Of a stretch of DNA of 64,000 nt, positions 43,905 to 50,987 are shown one piece after another; the first letter of the stretch is position 1, and each line of letters begins with the position of its first letter. Under the pieces are notes generated by a model that was given only the letters and a program-made list of their open reading frames with translations, searched no databases and had not been told where the DNA came from. Both the position numbers and the translations under genes were made by a program. The stretch spans positions 52,030-116,029 of the forward strand of contig NZ_WRPM01000051.1 in NCBI RefSeq assembly GCF_009758175.1, read 5' to 3'. The stretch is from Nesterenkonia alkaliphila. GTDB taxonomy: Bacteria; Actinomycetota; Actinomycetes; Actinomycetales; Micrococcaceae.

Positions 43905-44657
43905 CCGTCCACCACCCACCGCGGCCAGGACCTCCGGTGAGAGGTTGTACATGCGCAGCTTGGCATAGGCGGTGATCTGCTCATCGCTCAGGCTGCGGAT
44001 GATCTGCGCCTCAGCCTCCGGGCCGCCTTCGACCTCCGTGCCGCCCTTGGGCAGCGAGGAGCTCAGCGGCCCGCCGTGCAGCGGGACATCCACCACGCTG
44101 ATCGCTGCTGCGGTCAACGAAATCACGTGGGAGCGGTCGATCAGCCCCAGGCCCTCCAGCAGCGCCTTGGTGGAGGTGCCGTGGGAGACCAGCACCACGG
44201 TGCGCAGGTCATAGTCGGTGTCCACTGAGGGGGTCGGCTCCAGCTTGGCAGCTGAGCGCACAATGCGGCAGAACGCGGCCTTCATCCGTTCCACCACCGC
44301 GCCGGGGGCCTCTCCCCCGGGAGGTGTGCCCTCGCCCTTCTTCCAGGACTTATAGAGCTCGGCGTACTCGGTCTTGGCCGCAGCGGTCTTCATGCCCTCC
44401 CAGTCACCCAGGTTCTGCTCGATCAGCCCGGGCAGCTCGACGGGATCGAACCCGAGCCCGAACTCGGCGAAGGTGGCATGGGTGCGCTTCAGCGGGGAGA
44501 CGTACCCGGCGGCCGGGTTCTGCCCGCGCACGTAGAGGCCTGCCGCCTGAGCCTGGACAATGCCCGACGCCGCCAAAGCAACCTCCGACTGCCCCTGCAG
44601 CCGGTGCGCCCTATTCCACTCCGTCTCACCATGACGGACACAGATCACACGAATCAT
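43881..44657 (-). CDS. Histidine phosphatase family protein (phosphoglycerate-mutase-like)
   Basis: 258 residues. Phosphohistidine motif RHGETEWN near residue 8 (His9), EQNLGDWEGMK, and the second His in VVLVSHGTSTKALLE. Such enzymes dephosphorylate small metabolites or act as mutases; the substrate cannot be told. The C-terminal 60 residues (KGGTEVEGGPEAEAQ...) are an acidic extension. GAGGGG precedes ATG 44657. Its 3' end overlaps the MazF remnant tail to tail by 24 bp. Confidence 0.88.
   Translation of the reverse strand: MIRVICVRHGETEWNRAHRLQGQSEVALAASGIVQAQAAGLYVRGQNPAAGYVSPLKRTHATFAEFGLGFDPVELPGLIEQNLGDWEGMKTAAAKTEYAELYKSWKKGEGTPPGGEAPGAVVERMKAAFCRIVRSAAKLEPTPSVDTDYDLRTVVLVSHGTSTKALLEGLGLIDRSHVISLTAAAISVVDVPLHGGPLSSSLPKGGTEVEGGPEAEAQIIRSLSDEQITAYAKLRMYNLSPEVLAAVGGGRLEAEGCC
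44572..44595. repeat. Intact partner of the 24-bp repeat
   Basis: Lies in the 5' part of the histidine-phosphatase gene (codes for GQSEVALA); 22 of 24 positions equal 43503-43526. Confidence 0.5.
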
Positions 44658-44670
44658 GCTTCGTTACCCC

Positions 44671-45678
44671 TCAGATCCTGCCTCGGGACTTCTTGTACTC
44701 GTCAACGGCCTTCCGCGAGCTTCTCCACTCTCCATCGGGACCGTGGACGGCGTCGAGACGCCCCCGCCGAGCAGCATGCCGGAGAGCAACAAGTGACAGT
44801 TCTTTGTCAACCAATGCACTCAACGGGACAAGACGTGCAGGCCCGGCGACGTTCGGCACAATAAACCTATTCAAGTTGTCATACATTGCTCTTGCCAAGA
44901 GTTCCCCAAGGGGCCCATGGTCTCCGTCATCGGCACGCTGCATAGCTTTCAGGTATGCCGGCCTCTGCTTTTTCAGCACAATCACAGGGGGATAGCCAAG
45001 CCGCACAAGCAACAGGTTCAGCAGCAATCGGCCAGCACGTCCATTGCCATCGATAAAAGGGTGCACCTGCTCGAACCGGTTATGAACTTCGGCGAGGCGC
45101 TCCGGCCAAGGCTTCGAGTCTTCACGACTGCGCAACATGTCCGAATGAGAGTTGATGAAAGCCACCCACTCATCAACTTCTGCTGGAACCAACGGCCACG
45201 GGGGTGGAGTCATGCCTCCGTCGAAAGCATGAATGTCGTGTTCGCGAAAATTCCCTGGACTTTCTGCCGGTGTGGCTTCTGGGTGGGGAGCAACTTCCCA
45301 GACGGGGCTCATCGCTCGGTGGTGGACCTGCCGCACCTCATAGACGCTGATCAATCCATCCGTCTTCCAATCTCCTGGCTCAAGAGCCTGACTATAGACC
45401 CACTGCGCAGCGACGCCATACCCCTGGACTTCCATATACTCTTTGAGGGGCTTGGCTCCAACAGCCCGTCCTTTTTCCAGAAGAGTCTCGACCTCGCGCA
45501 GGACCAGGGTGTTGCCCTCCAGCGCTGTTGAGTGGTGCGCCTCCAAATGCCAGATATCAGACCAGATGAATTCCGCCTCTTTCGGCGAAGGCAGGCCACC
45601 GAGACGCTCGTTGAGCTCCTCGATTGCATTCTCCAATCGCTGGTATACCGTCGCACGCGATGGCCGGCCTCTAGGCAT
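44671..45678 (-). CDS. Fic-domain AMP-transferase, with inhibitory helix
   Basis: About 335 residues. Fic enzymes transfer AMP (or other NMPs) to protein hydroxyls. The catalytic loop HPFIDGNGRAGR is perfect (His, Asp, Asn, two Arg). The N-terminal inhibitory motif (S/T)xxxE(G/N) is present as STALEGN near residue 53, so it is the class II, auto-inhibited type. A C-terminal segment (LSALVDKELSLVALRHAARRGRLDAV...WRSSRKAVDEYKKSRGR) looks like a degenerate winged helix. ATG 45678 has GGAG 7 nt upstream; a TTG four codons earlier is less likely. Lower GC than the core. Two repeated inverted elements lie upstream. Confidence 0.9.
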   Translation of the reverse strand: MPRGRPSRATVYQRLENAIEELNERLGGLPSPKEAEFIWSDIWHLEAHHSTALEGNTLVLREVETLLEKGRAVGAKPLKEYMEVQGYGVAAQWVYSQALEPGDWKTDGLISVYEVRQVHHRAMSPVWEVAPHPEATPAESPGNFREHDIHAFDGGMTPPPWPLVPAEVDEWVAFINSHSDMLRSREDSKPWPERLAEVHNRFEQVHPFIDGNGRAGRLLLNLLLVRLGYPPVIVLKKQRPAYLKAMQRADDGDHGPLGELLARAMYDNLNRFIVPNVAGPARLVPLSALVDKELSLVALRHAARRGRLDAVHGPDGEWRSSRKAVDEYKKSRGRI

Positions 45679-45692
45679 TGGTTTCTCCAAAC

Positions 45693-45779
45693 TTGGTACA
45701 CCGAGCGCTTACCTAATTGATCATACCAACCGCCTCTTAGTTGGTACACCCTGAGACCAGCGAATTGATCGTACCAACC
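45693..45779. promoter_or_regulatory. Twofold operator-like repeats upstream of fic
   Basis: Two units with a 48-bp period. Each has TTGGTACACC (45693, 45741) and AATTGATC-R-TACCAACC (45715, 45763), so each unit is an imperfect inverted repeat TTGGTA...TACCAA. The inner 12 bp differ between units, so only the arms are conserved. It lies 15-100 bp before the fic ATG, as expected for an autoregulatory operator. Confidence 0.6.
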
Positions 45780-45830
45780 TAGACATCCAAGACCGACGAC
45801 GGCGCCGGCACCCCGGCTCGCTCACTCTGC

Positions 45831-46562
45831 CTACAGCAGCTCATACCCCCGGTGGATCTTGGCGAGGGCGATGTCCTGAAGCAGGTCGAACTGCTCCTCC
45901 CAGTCGATGTCCATGACTGCCTCGCCCTCCATCTCATGCATGAAGGGCCGCTCCCCCACCCGGTCACCGACCTCCCGGACCCGGGCGAAGGGAATCAGAT
46001 AGGCCACATGGTTGACCTCATACAGCGGGGCGATGTCCTGGCTGCGCGGCCACTTCTCCACGGATGCGTCGTAGTTGAAGGGCTTGCCCTCGGCGTCCCA
46101 GAGGAAGGTGTGCAGCTTGGTGACCGTCAGCAGGGAGTCGTGTCCCTGCGCGGCGGCACTGGCCCAGGCGCTGATCAGTTCGTTGAACACGGTGTGGGTG
46201 ACAAAGGGGTGGGTCACGTGGGTCATCAGCATGGTGCCCTCATCCCGCAGGGTGCCCAGATACTTGATGAACTCGCTCATCGGGGTGGAGGACCGGCCCA
46301 GCTCGTCAGGGCGCTCCACCACGGTGATCCGCCGGTCCTGCTCGGCGAACTCCCCGGCGATCTCGGCCACCACCGGGTCATTGGTGGAGATGAGGATCTC
46401 CTCCAGCGCCTCGACCCTGCTCAGCTGCTTGAGCTTCAGCTCCAGCAGGCCGTTGTCGAACCCGGCGAAGGGCCTGGTGTTCTTGTTCTTCACCCGCTTC
46501 GAACCGGCCCGGCAGGGCACTACGGCAATGATCGGCTGAGGCGGCGTTCCATGTTCACTCAC
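45831..46562 (-). CDS. CMP-sugar (acylneuraminate-type) cytidylyltransferase
   Basis: 243 residues of the CMP-Neu5Ac/CMP-Kdo synthetase family. Signature VVPCRAGSKRVKNKNTRPF at 14-32, then the substrate region (ILISTNDPVVAEIA) and MTHVTHPFV. It would activate a nonulosonic acid (sialic, Kdn, legionaminic or similar) with CTP. No neuB-like synthase is in the window. The GTG start at 46562 and its -10 (TACCCT) lie inside the left 21-bp direct repeat of the neighbouring element. Possible partner of the GT29-like proteins. Confidence 0.88.
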   Translation of the reverse strand: MSEHGTPPQPIIAVVPCRAGSKRVKNKNTRPFAGFDNGLLELKLKQLSRVEALEEILISTNDPVVAEIAGEFAEQDRRITVVERPDELGRSSTPMSEFIKYLGTLRDEGTMLMTHVTHPFVTHTVFNELISAWASAAAQGHDSLLTVTKLHTFLWDAEGKPFNYDASVEKWPRSQDIAPLYEVNHVAYLIPFARVREVGDRVGERPFMHEMEGEAVMDIDWEEQFDLLQDIALAKIHRGYELL

Positions 46563-46575
46563 CCCATTAGGGTAT
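46555..46575. repeat. Left 21-bp direct repeat of the abi element
   Basis: Begins TCACTCACCCCATTAGGG and is identical to 47392-47412. It contains the neuA-like start codon and its -10. Confidence 0.9.
46569..46574 (-). promoter_or_regulatory. -10 hexamer of the neuA-like gene (leaderless type)
   Basis: TACCCT on the minus strand ends 6 nt before GTG 46562, inside the left direct repeat. The overlapping plus-strand TAGGGT (46568-46573) no longer has a gene directly behind it. Confidence 0.5.
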
Positions 46576-47391
46576 CCCTGAAAAGAGAAAGCCCCCCGGC
46601 AGTTGCCGGAGGGACGATCTATGTATAAAGAACGAGGGACCTTGTCCTCGTATTAGCTACACAATATGCCAGGATGATCCTATGGCGCAAGATTCTACGG
46701 CCCAACATGTCCTGAATCACTTACATGCTGCCCGCATGGATCCTTACATGCAGGCCAGCTCACAAAACCTGGAACTGGCGCTACGCCTGTATCTCTGGAA
46801 TACCCAGGTTTCCGGGGCCCTCTTCGAAACGCTCAGCATCACAGAAGTGTTGTTCCGCAACGCTATCGACGATGCCCTCAGGAAATGGAACGCTTCCCAA
46901 GGGCCGGGGTATTCCTGGGAATGGACTGCTCGGGCGGCAAAGCCCCTCAACTCGATGATTCGCAAGCCACTTCGAATAGCCAGAACTAACGCAGAGACAG
47001 CACGCAGCAACCGTGACTCCCAGCACCCTCGCAAGGATACCAGCATCGACCACAATGACCTGGTCGCCCAACTGTCGTTCGGCGTATATGCCCGGCTTAT
47101 GCCCACACAGGACCCCAACGCCAAGAACTATGTCCAACGGAAAATCCTATGGCGAGAGGCGCTTCAGACTGCATTTACAGGGCGCCCTCACGACCAGCCT
47201 CAAGCCCATGCTGGCCGCGTTGAACGTCTCCACACGTTGCGGAACCGCGTGGCGCATGCTGAGCCTGTCCTCAACGTCAAGTTCAAGAGCCGCGTACGCG
47301 ACATGGTGCGCCTGGCGCAAAGTATTAACCCTGATTTGGCCGGCTGGGTTTCAGGGACTACGCGCGTACATTCCGTAGTGGCGCAGCGGCC
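46576..47391 (+). mobile_element. 816-bp insertion carrying an Abi-like gene, flanked by 21-bp direct repeats
   Basis: The insert splits the divergent promoter region between the neuA-like gene and the GT2 gene. Exact 21-bp direct repeats flank it (46555-46575 and 47392-47412); removing insert plus one repeat restores a compact spacer with overlapping -10 elements for both genes. It carries no transposase or integrase and no inverted ends that I can see. The last codons and stop of the abi gene come from the right repeat. Confidence 0.7.
46591..46675 (+). ncRNA. Structured leader RNA of the Abi-like gene (possible abiF-type ncRNA)
   Basis: Two hairpins precede the abi gene. The first, 46593-46613, is CCGGCA-GT-TGCCGG with an extra CCC/GGG; the second, 46632-46651, is ACGAGG(G)AC-CTT-GTCCTCGT. 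Read on the minus strand the first hairpin is followed by CTTTCTCTTTT, so it would also work as a terminator for antisense transcripts. Structured RNAs beside abiF-type genes are known (the abiF RNA motif); whether this is a member needs a covariance-model test. Boundaries are estimates. Confidence 0.5.
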
Positions 47392-47407
47392 TCACTCACC
47401 CCATTAG
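46682..47407 (+). CDS. Abi-like (AbiD/F-type) HEPN protein
   Basis: 241 residues matching the Abi_2 family of abortive-infection proteins: N-terminal ALRLYLWNTQVSGALFETLSITEVLFRNAI, central LVAQLSFGVYARLMP, and C-terminal RVERLHTLRNRVAHAEPVL. The R-x4-H of HEPN ribonucleases is Arg187-His192 (RNRVAH). Probably an RNA-cleaving toxin or abortive-infection effector; AbiF-type relatives work with a small RNA. AGGA lies 9 nt before the ATG. The stop TAG 47405 sits in the right direct repeat and overlaps the -10 of the next gene. Lower GC than neighbours. Confidence 0.85.
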   Translation: MAQDSTAQHVLNHLHAARMDPYMQASSQNLELALRLYLWNTQVSGALFETLSITEVLFRNAIDDALRKWNASQGPGYSWEWTARAAKPLNSMIRKPLRIARTNAETARSNRDSQHPRKDTSIDHNDLVAQLSFGVYARLMPTQDPNAKNYVQRKILWREALQTAFTGRPHDQPQAHAGRVERLHTLRNRVAHAEPVLNVKFKSRVRDMVRLAQSINPDLAGWVSGTTRVHSVVAQRPHSPH

Positions 47408-47412
47408 GGTAT
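47392..47412. repeat. Right 21-bp direct repeat of the abi element
   Basis: Identical to 46555-46575. It supplies the last residues and stop of the abi ORF and the -10 of the GT2 gene. Confidence 0.9.
47405..47410 (+). promoter_or_regulatory. -10 hexamer of the GT2 gene (leaderless type)
   Basis: TAGGGT ends 7 nt before ATG 47418, inside the right direct repeat. Confidence 0.5.
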
Positions 47413-47417
47413 AGCTC

Positions 47418-48494
47418 ATGGGTTTTTCTCTGGCTGAACGCCTGCGCCGGGCCTCCCCGCGCACCGGTACACCCGGCACCCCCCTGGTCACCGTGGGGGT
47501 GACCAGCTATCACGACGCCGCGGTGATCAGCCGGTGCCTGAGCAGCCTCGTAGATCAGACTCTCTCCAAGGATCAGATGGAGGTCCTGGTGGTGGATGAC
47601 GGCTCCTCGGACCGCACCACCGCCGCAGCCCGCAGCTTCAGCAGCAGCGCAGAGTGGGCAGGCTTCGAGGTGCTGGCCCATAAGTCCACCGGCTCCCCCT
47701 CCAGGGGCCGGAACACCATTCTGGACCGCGCCCGCGGCACCTACACCTTCTTCCTGGACGCAGACGACTACCTCGGCCCCGAAGCCCTGCAGGCACTGAC
47801 CCGCGCAGCCGGTGCGCAGCGGGCCGATATCGCCGTGGGCCGCTATGTGGGGGTCAACCGCTCGGCTCCGAACATCCTGGCCCGGAAGAACCCCGAGCAC
47901 CCCGGCGGCTACCACGCCGGGTGGCTGAACAGCCTGCATGTGCAGAAGCTCTTCCGCACCGAGTTCCTGCGCAGCCTCAGCTACCGGTTCAACGAGTCGC
48001 TGATCTACGCCAGTGACCATCCCTTCATGATCAGCGCCTTCCTGCACGCCCGCCAGGTGGCTGAGGTCCCGGACACCAACTGCTACTTCATCACCTTGGA
48101 TCCGGCCGGTCAGAACAGCCGCGGCCATGTCTCCCGCGCGGAGATCCCGGCGGTCAAGCAGCTGCAGTTCCTGCATGACTGCTTCGGCATCCTGGCACTG
48201 GGCCGCGGTGCGGGCGGGCAGCGGGCCAAGCTCGCCGGCCGGATGCGCATCGACTACTGGAACCGGCTGCTGAAGCTGCATATCCCCCAGCTGATCCTGC
48301 GCAAGGACCAGAACGACGACGCCGCCATCACCGCCCTGGCAGCCCAAGCATCATCTCTTGCCGAGCTCTATGGGGCACGGACCTCCCGGGTGCAGCTGAT
48401 CGAGGGTGCCCAGCAGATGCTGGCGGCACTGGGCACCGAGGAGCCGGCGGAGATCTATGCCACCGCCCAGCGGCTCAGGAGCCCGGCGGCCTGA
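47418..48494 (+). CDS. Family 2 glycosyltransferase
   Basis: 358 residues with the GT-A fold of GT2: LVTVGVTSYHDAAVISRCLSSLVDQTL, the nucleotide-binding Asp in VLVVDDGSSD, SPSRGRNTIL, and DXD-type FFLDADDYL. Acceptor or donor unknown; the setting suggests wall polymer synthesis. Starts at ATG 47418 directly after the right repeat of the abi element. The 3' end overlaps the PBP4-like gene tail to tail by 40 bp. Confidence 0.9.
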   Translation: MGFSLAERLRRASPRTGTPGTPLVTVGVTSYHDAAVISRCLSSLVDQTLSKDQMEVLVVDDGSSDRTTAAARSFSSSAEWAGFEVLAHKSTGSPSRGRNTILDRARGTYTFFLDADDYLGPEALQALTRAAGAQRADIAVGRYVGVNRSAPNILARKNPEHPGGYHAGWLNSLHVQKLFRTEFLRSLSYRFNESLIYASDHPFMISAFLHARQVAEVPDTNCYFITLDPAGQNSRGHVSRAEIPAVKQLQFLHDCFGILALGRGAGGQRAKLAGRMRIDYWNRLLKLHIPQLILRKDQNDDAAITALAAQASSLAELYGARTSRVQLIEGAQQMLAALGTEEPAEIYATAQRLRSPAA

Positions 48495-49282
48495 TCCTCA
48501 AGCGCCTTGGCCGCAGCTTTGGACTCGGGGCGTTCCTGCATCACGGCGAAGGCCACCACGGGGGTTCCCTCCGGCCCAGCCAGGCAGTACCCGGATAGAG
48601 CTGAGGAACGCATCCCCCGTGGGTAGCCTTCGCTTTTCGGTGTCAGGTGGGTGCCGGTCTTGCCCAGCACCAGGCCGGTGATCCCCTCTCCGCGGCCCCG
48701 GGAGCGCAGGGTGCCGCTGCGGCCCATCACGGCCAGGCTCGCGGTGAACTCCGCGGCGCCGGGGGCAGCGGCCATGGCGGCGAGATATTCGGCTACCAGC
48801 CGGGGACTGGCCCGGTTGGCGAACCGGTACCCGGAGCCGTCGATCTGCCGGTATTCGGCACCCAGCTGCAGGGCTGCCCGGCCCTGGGTGCTCCTGCGCA
48901 CCACGGAGCTGACGTGGCGGGTGATGAGCTGGGCTCCGTGTGCGGTGTTGGGCCGGCGCGGCCGGATCAGGCCCCGTCTGTACCGGGAGATCTGTTCGGC
49001 GAGTTCATCGGCCACGGTGTTGTCGGATTTCCGGCCGGCTGCTGCGCAGCGCTGCAGCAGCTCGGTGCGCTCGTGGCCGCGGACCGGCAGGGTCTGCAGG
49101 GCGGCCCCGATGGTGAAGAGCTTGGCGGTGGAGGCCATCATCCGGGGCGTGCTCTCCTGCCAGCTGGCCAGCACTGCCCCGGTGCGCAGGTCGATGGCAT
49201 AGGCCCCGGCTGCTGCCTCGGGGGCGAACAGGCTGCGGATCCCGCTGCGCAGTTCCTCGGGGGTCACCGGTTCTGGTGCCAT
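48455..49282 (-). CDS. PBP4-like D-Ala-D-Ala carboxypeptidase/serine hydrolase, no signal peptide seen
   Basis: 275 residues of the penicillin-binding serine hydrolase fold: S-x-x-K as STAKLF (Ser51, Lys54), S-D-N at 86-88 (KSDNTVADEL), IDGSGYRFANR, and K-T-G near 208 (LGKTGTHLTPKSEGYPRGMRS). This matches peptidase S13 (DacB/PBP4) but it lacks domains II-III, so it is shorter. No signal peptide or membrane helix is visible, odd for a wall enzyme. ATG overlaps the MurF-like stop by 19 bp, so it is translated from the same mRNA. Confidence 0.82.
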   Translation of the reverse strand: MAPEPVTPEELRSGIRSLFAPEAAAGAYAIDLRTGAVLASWQESTPRMMASTAKLFTIGAALQTLPVRGHERTELLQRCAAAGRKSDNTVADELAEQISRYRRGLIRPRRPNTAHGAQLITRHVSSVVRRSTQGRAALQLGAEYRQIDGSGYRFANRASPRLVAEYLAAMAAAPGAAEFTASLAVMGRSGTLRSRGRGEGITGLVLGKTGTHLTPKSEGYPRGMRSSALSGYCLAGPEGTPVVAFAVMQERPESKAAAKALEDQAAGLLSRWAVA

Positions 49283-50736
49283 TGGGTCACCAGTTGGGTG
49301 AGCACCTCGTCCAGGTTCATGGAGTTGGAGGCTTTGAGCATCACGGTGTCCCCGCCGCGGAGGTCATCGTTGAGCTGCCGGGTCAGAGCGGCGGTGTCCG
49401 GCAGGTGGGTGATGTTCTTCTGTGGACCGGTCTGCTCGTAGGCCTGGCCCATCAGCTCCCCGCAGAGGTAGATCCGGTCGAGTCCGTAGTCGCTGAGGGA
49501 TTCGATGATTCTGCGGTGCAGCTTCAGCTCGTACTGGCCGAGCATATGCATGTCACCCAGCACCGCGATTCTGCGCTGCCGGCCGGCCCCGGCTTGCCGA
49601 GCGGCCAGGCTCTGCAGGGCTGCGGTCATCGAGGAGGGGTTGGCATTGTAGGTCTCATCGATGAGGTGGACCTGTCCGCCTGCGGGGTGATCCACCGCAG
49701 CCGTCTCGCCTCTGCCGGGCAGGGCCTGGAAGCTTTCGAAGGCGGCGAAGGCCGGCTCGGTGTCCTGTACCCCTAATGCGTGGAGGGCTGCCAGCACGGC
49801 CAGGCTGTTGCCGGCCATATGGTGGCCGTGGGCGCCGATCCGGTACCGCAGGGTTCCTGCCGGGGTCTGTGCCTGTACCGTGCTCTCTGCCGGGTTGTAG
49901 TCCAGGAGACGGTATGCGGCGTCGTCGTGCTGGCCGTAGGTGAGAAGGTTCCAGCCCTCGGCGAGCGCGCGGTCCTGCAGGTCCCGGCTGCGCAGGGTGT
50001 CGTGGTTGATCACGGCGGTGCCGCCGGGCGGCGGGCTCTTGAGGATCTCGGACTTCTGCTTGACCACTCCGCTGAGGTGCTTCATAACTTTGGTGTGGGC
50101 GTGGCTGATGTTGGTGATCACCGCGACCTCCGGGGAGATGGGGGTGCCGTTGGGGATGGCTTCGCGGAAGAAGGCGCCCCGGCCCCCGGCGGAGAGCTCC
50201 AGCAGGGTGAGGTCGTGGTCGGCGGCGCGGGTGAGTTCGGACAGCACCCGGATGTAGGTGTTGAAGTGGGTGGGCGGGGAGAGCACCTGATGCCGGGGAC
50301 AGCAGGCCTGGTAGGCGGCCTGGAGCATGGCTTTGAACGTGGATTTTCCGGCTGATCCGGTGACTGCGGCGATGGGTTTCCCGGCTTCGGCAGCGCGCCG
50401 GCGCCCGGCGAGGCCGGCGGCCTGGATGAACTCGTAGGTGCCTTCGGCGTAGAGGTAGTCCCGCTGGGGTCCGAAGGGTGCCTCGCCCATGGCGGCGGGC
50501 ACCAGGATGCGGTTCAGGCTGCGGGTCTCGATGTAGTCGGCCAGCTTCTGGGGGCTCCAGGAGTTCTGCAGGGCCTTGGTGCGCTGGTGGTAGGGCCAGC
50601 TGTCGTCGAGGACCACGAAGTACCGCTCCGGGTCGGTGCGGGTGCCCGGCATGGAGAACCCGTGGAACTGCGCCCGGGGGTCTCCGGTGGCCCGTACGCT
50701 CACCCCAACACTGTCTACCAGCTCCTGTTCAATCAC
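49264..50736 (-). CDS. MurF-like Mur ligase (second copy, polymer locus)
   Basis: 490 residues. ATP loop AVTGSAGKST at 124-133, central NISHAHTKVMKHLSGVVKQKSEIL, and C-terminal DETYNANPSSMTAALQSL and LGDMHMLG, the MurF signatures. The N-terminal domain differs from housekeeping MurF. In this locus it more likely ligates an amino acid or peptide to a polymer precursor than makes UDP-MurNAc-pentapeptide; that is inference. GTG start 6 nt after TAGCCT. Its promoter once faced the 52579 gene; a SIR2 gene now lies between. Confidence 0.85.
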   Translation of the reverse strand: MIEQELVDSVGVSVRATGDPRAQFHGFSMPGTRTDPERYFVVLDDSWPYHQRTKALQNSWSPQKLADYIETRSLNRILVPAAMGEAPFGPQRDYLYAEGTYEFIQAAGLAGRRRAAEAGKPIAAVTGSAGKSTFKAMLQAAYQACCPRHQVLSPPTHFNTYIRVLSELTRAADHDLTLLELSAGGRGAFFREAIPNGTPISPEVAVITNISHAHTKVMKHLSGVVKQKSEILKSPPPGGTAVINHDTLRSRDLQDRALAEGWNLLTYGQHDDAAYRLLDYNPAESTVQAQTPAGTLRYRIGAHGHHMAGNSLAVLAALHALGVQDTEPAFAAFESFQALPGRGETAAVDHPAGGQVHLIDETYNANPSSMTAALQSLAARQAGAGRQRRIAVLGDMHMLGQYELKLHRRIIESLSDYGLDRIYLCGELMGQAYEQTGPQKNITHLPDTAALTRQLNDDLRGGDTVMLKASNSMNLDEVLTQLVTQWHQNR

Positions 50737-50742
50737 CTCAAT

Positions 50743-50748
50743 AGGCTA
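50743..50748 (-). promoter_or_regulatory. -10 hexamer of the MurF-like gene (leaderless type)
   Basis: TAGCCT on the minus strand, 6 nt before GTG 50736. Confidence 0.5.
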
Positions 50749-50987
50749 TACGCGCTCGGCAACGTAGTGCGTGCTGTGAGACAGGAGACCCTTGTGCAAA
50801 AGCATCGGCGCAGTGAATGGCCGTTGTTACGAGGAGCGGCGGCCCTGTACGGCGCTTGCACTGAGTGAAGTGCCTCCAGCGTTGGTTGCAGTGATGTATC
50901 GACCCGTGCGCGCGCTACTCCGCACTCCCGTGACCCGGTACTCACCGTTGCCTAGGCTCTGCAAAGATAATTGGCTGGCCATTGCGA

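Noticed and set aside
45351..45749. 132-residue minus-strand ORF overlapping the 5' end of fic
   Set aside because: Different frame from the Fic protein, no domain; the Fic frame has motif, ribosome site and operator support.
46555..47412. Integrase-type att sites for the 21-bp repeats
   Set aside because: No tRNA gene and no integrase nearby; left as direct repeats of unknown mechanism.
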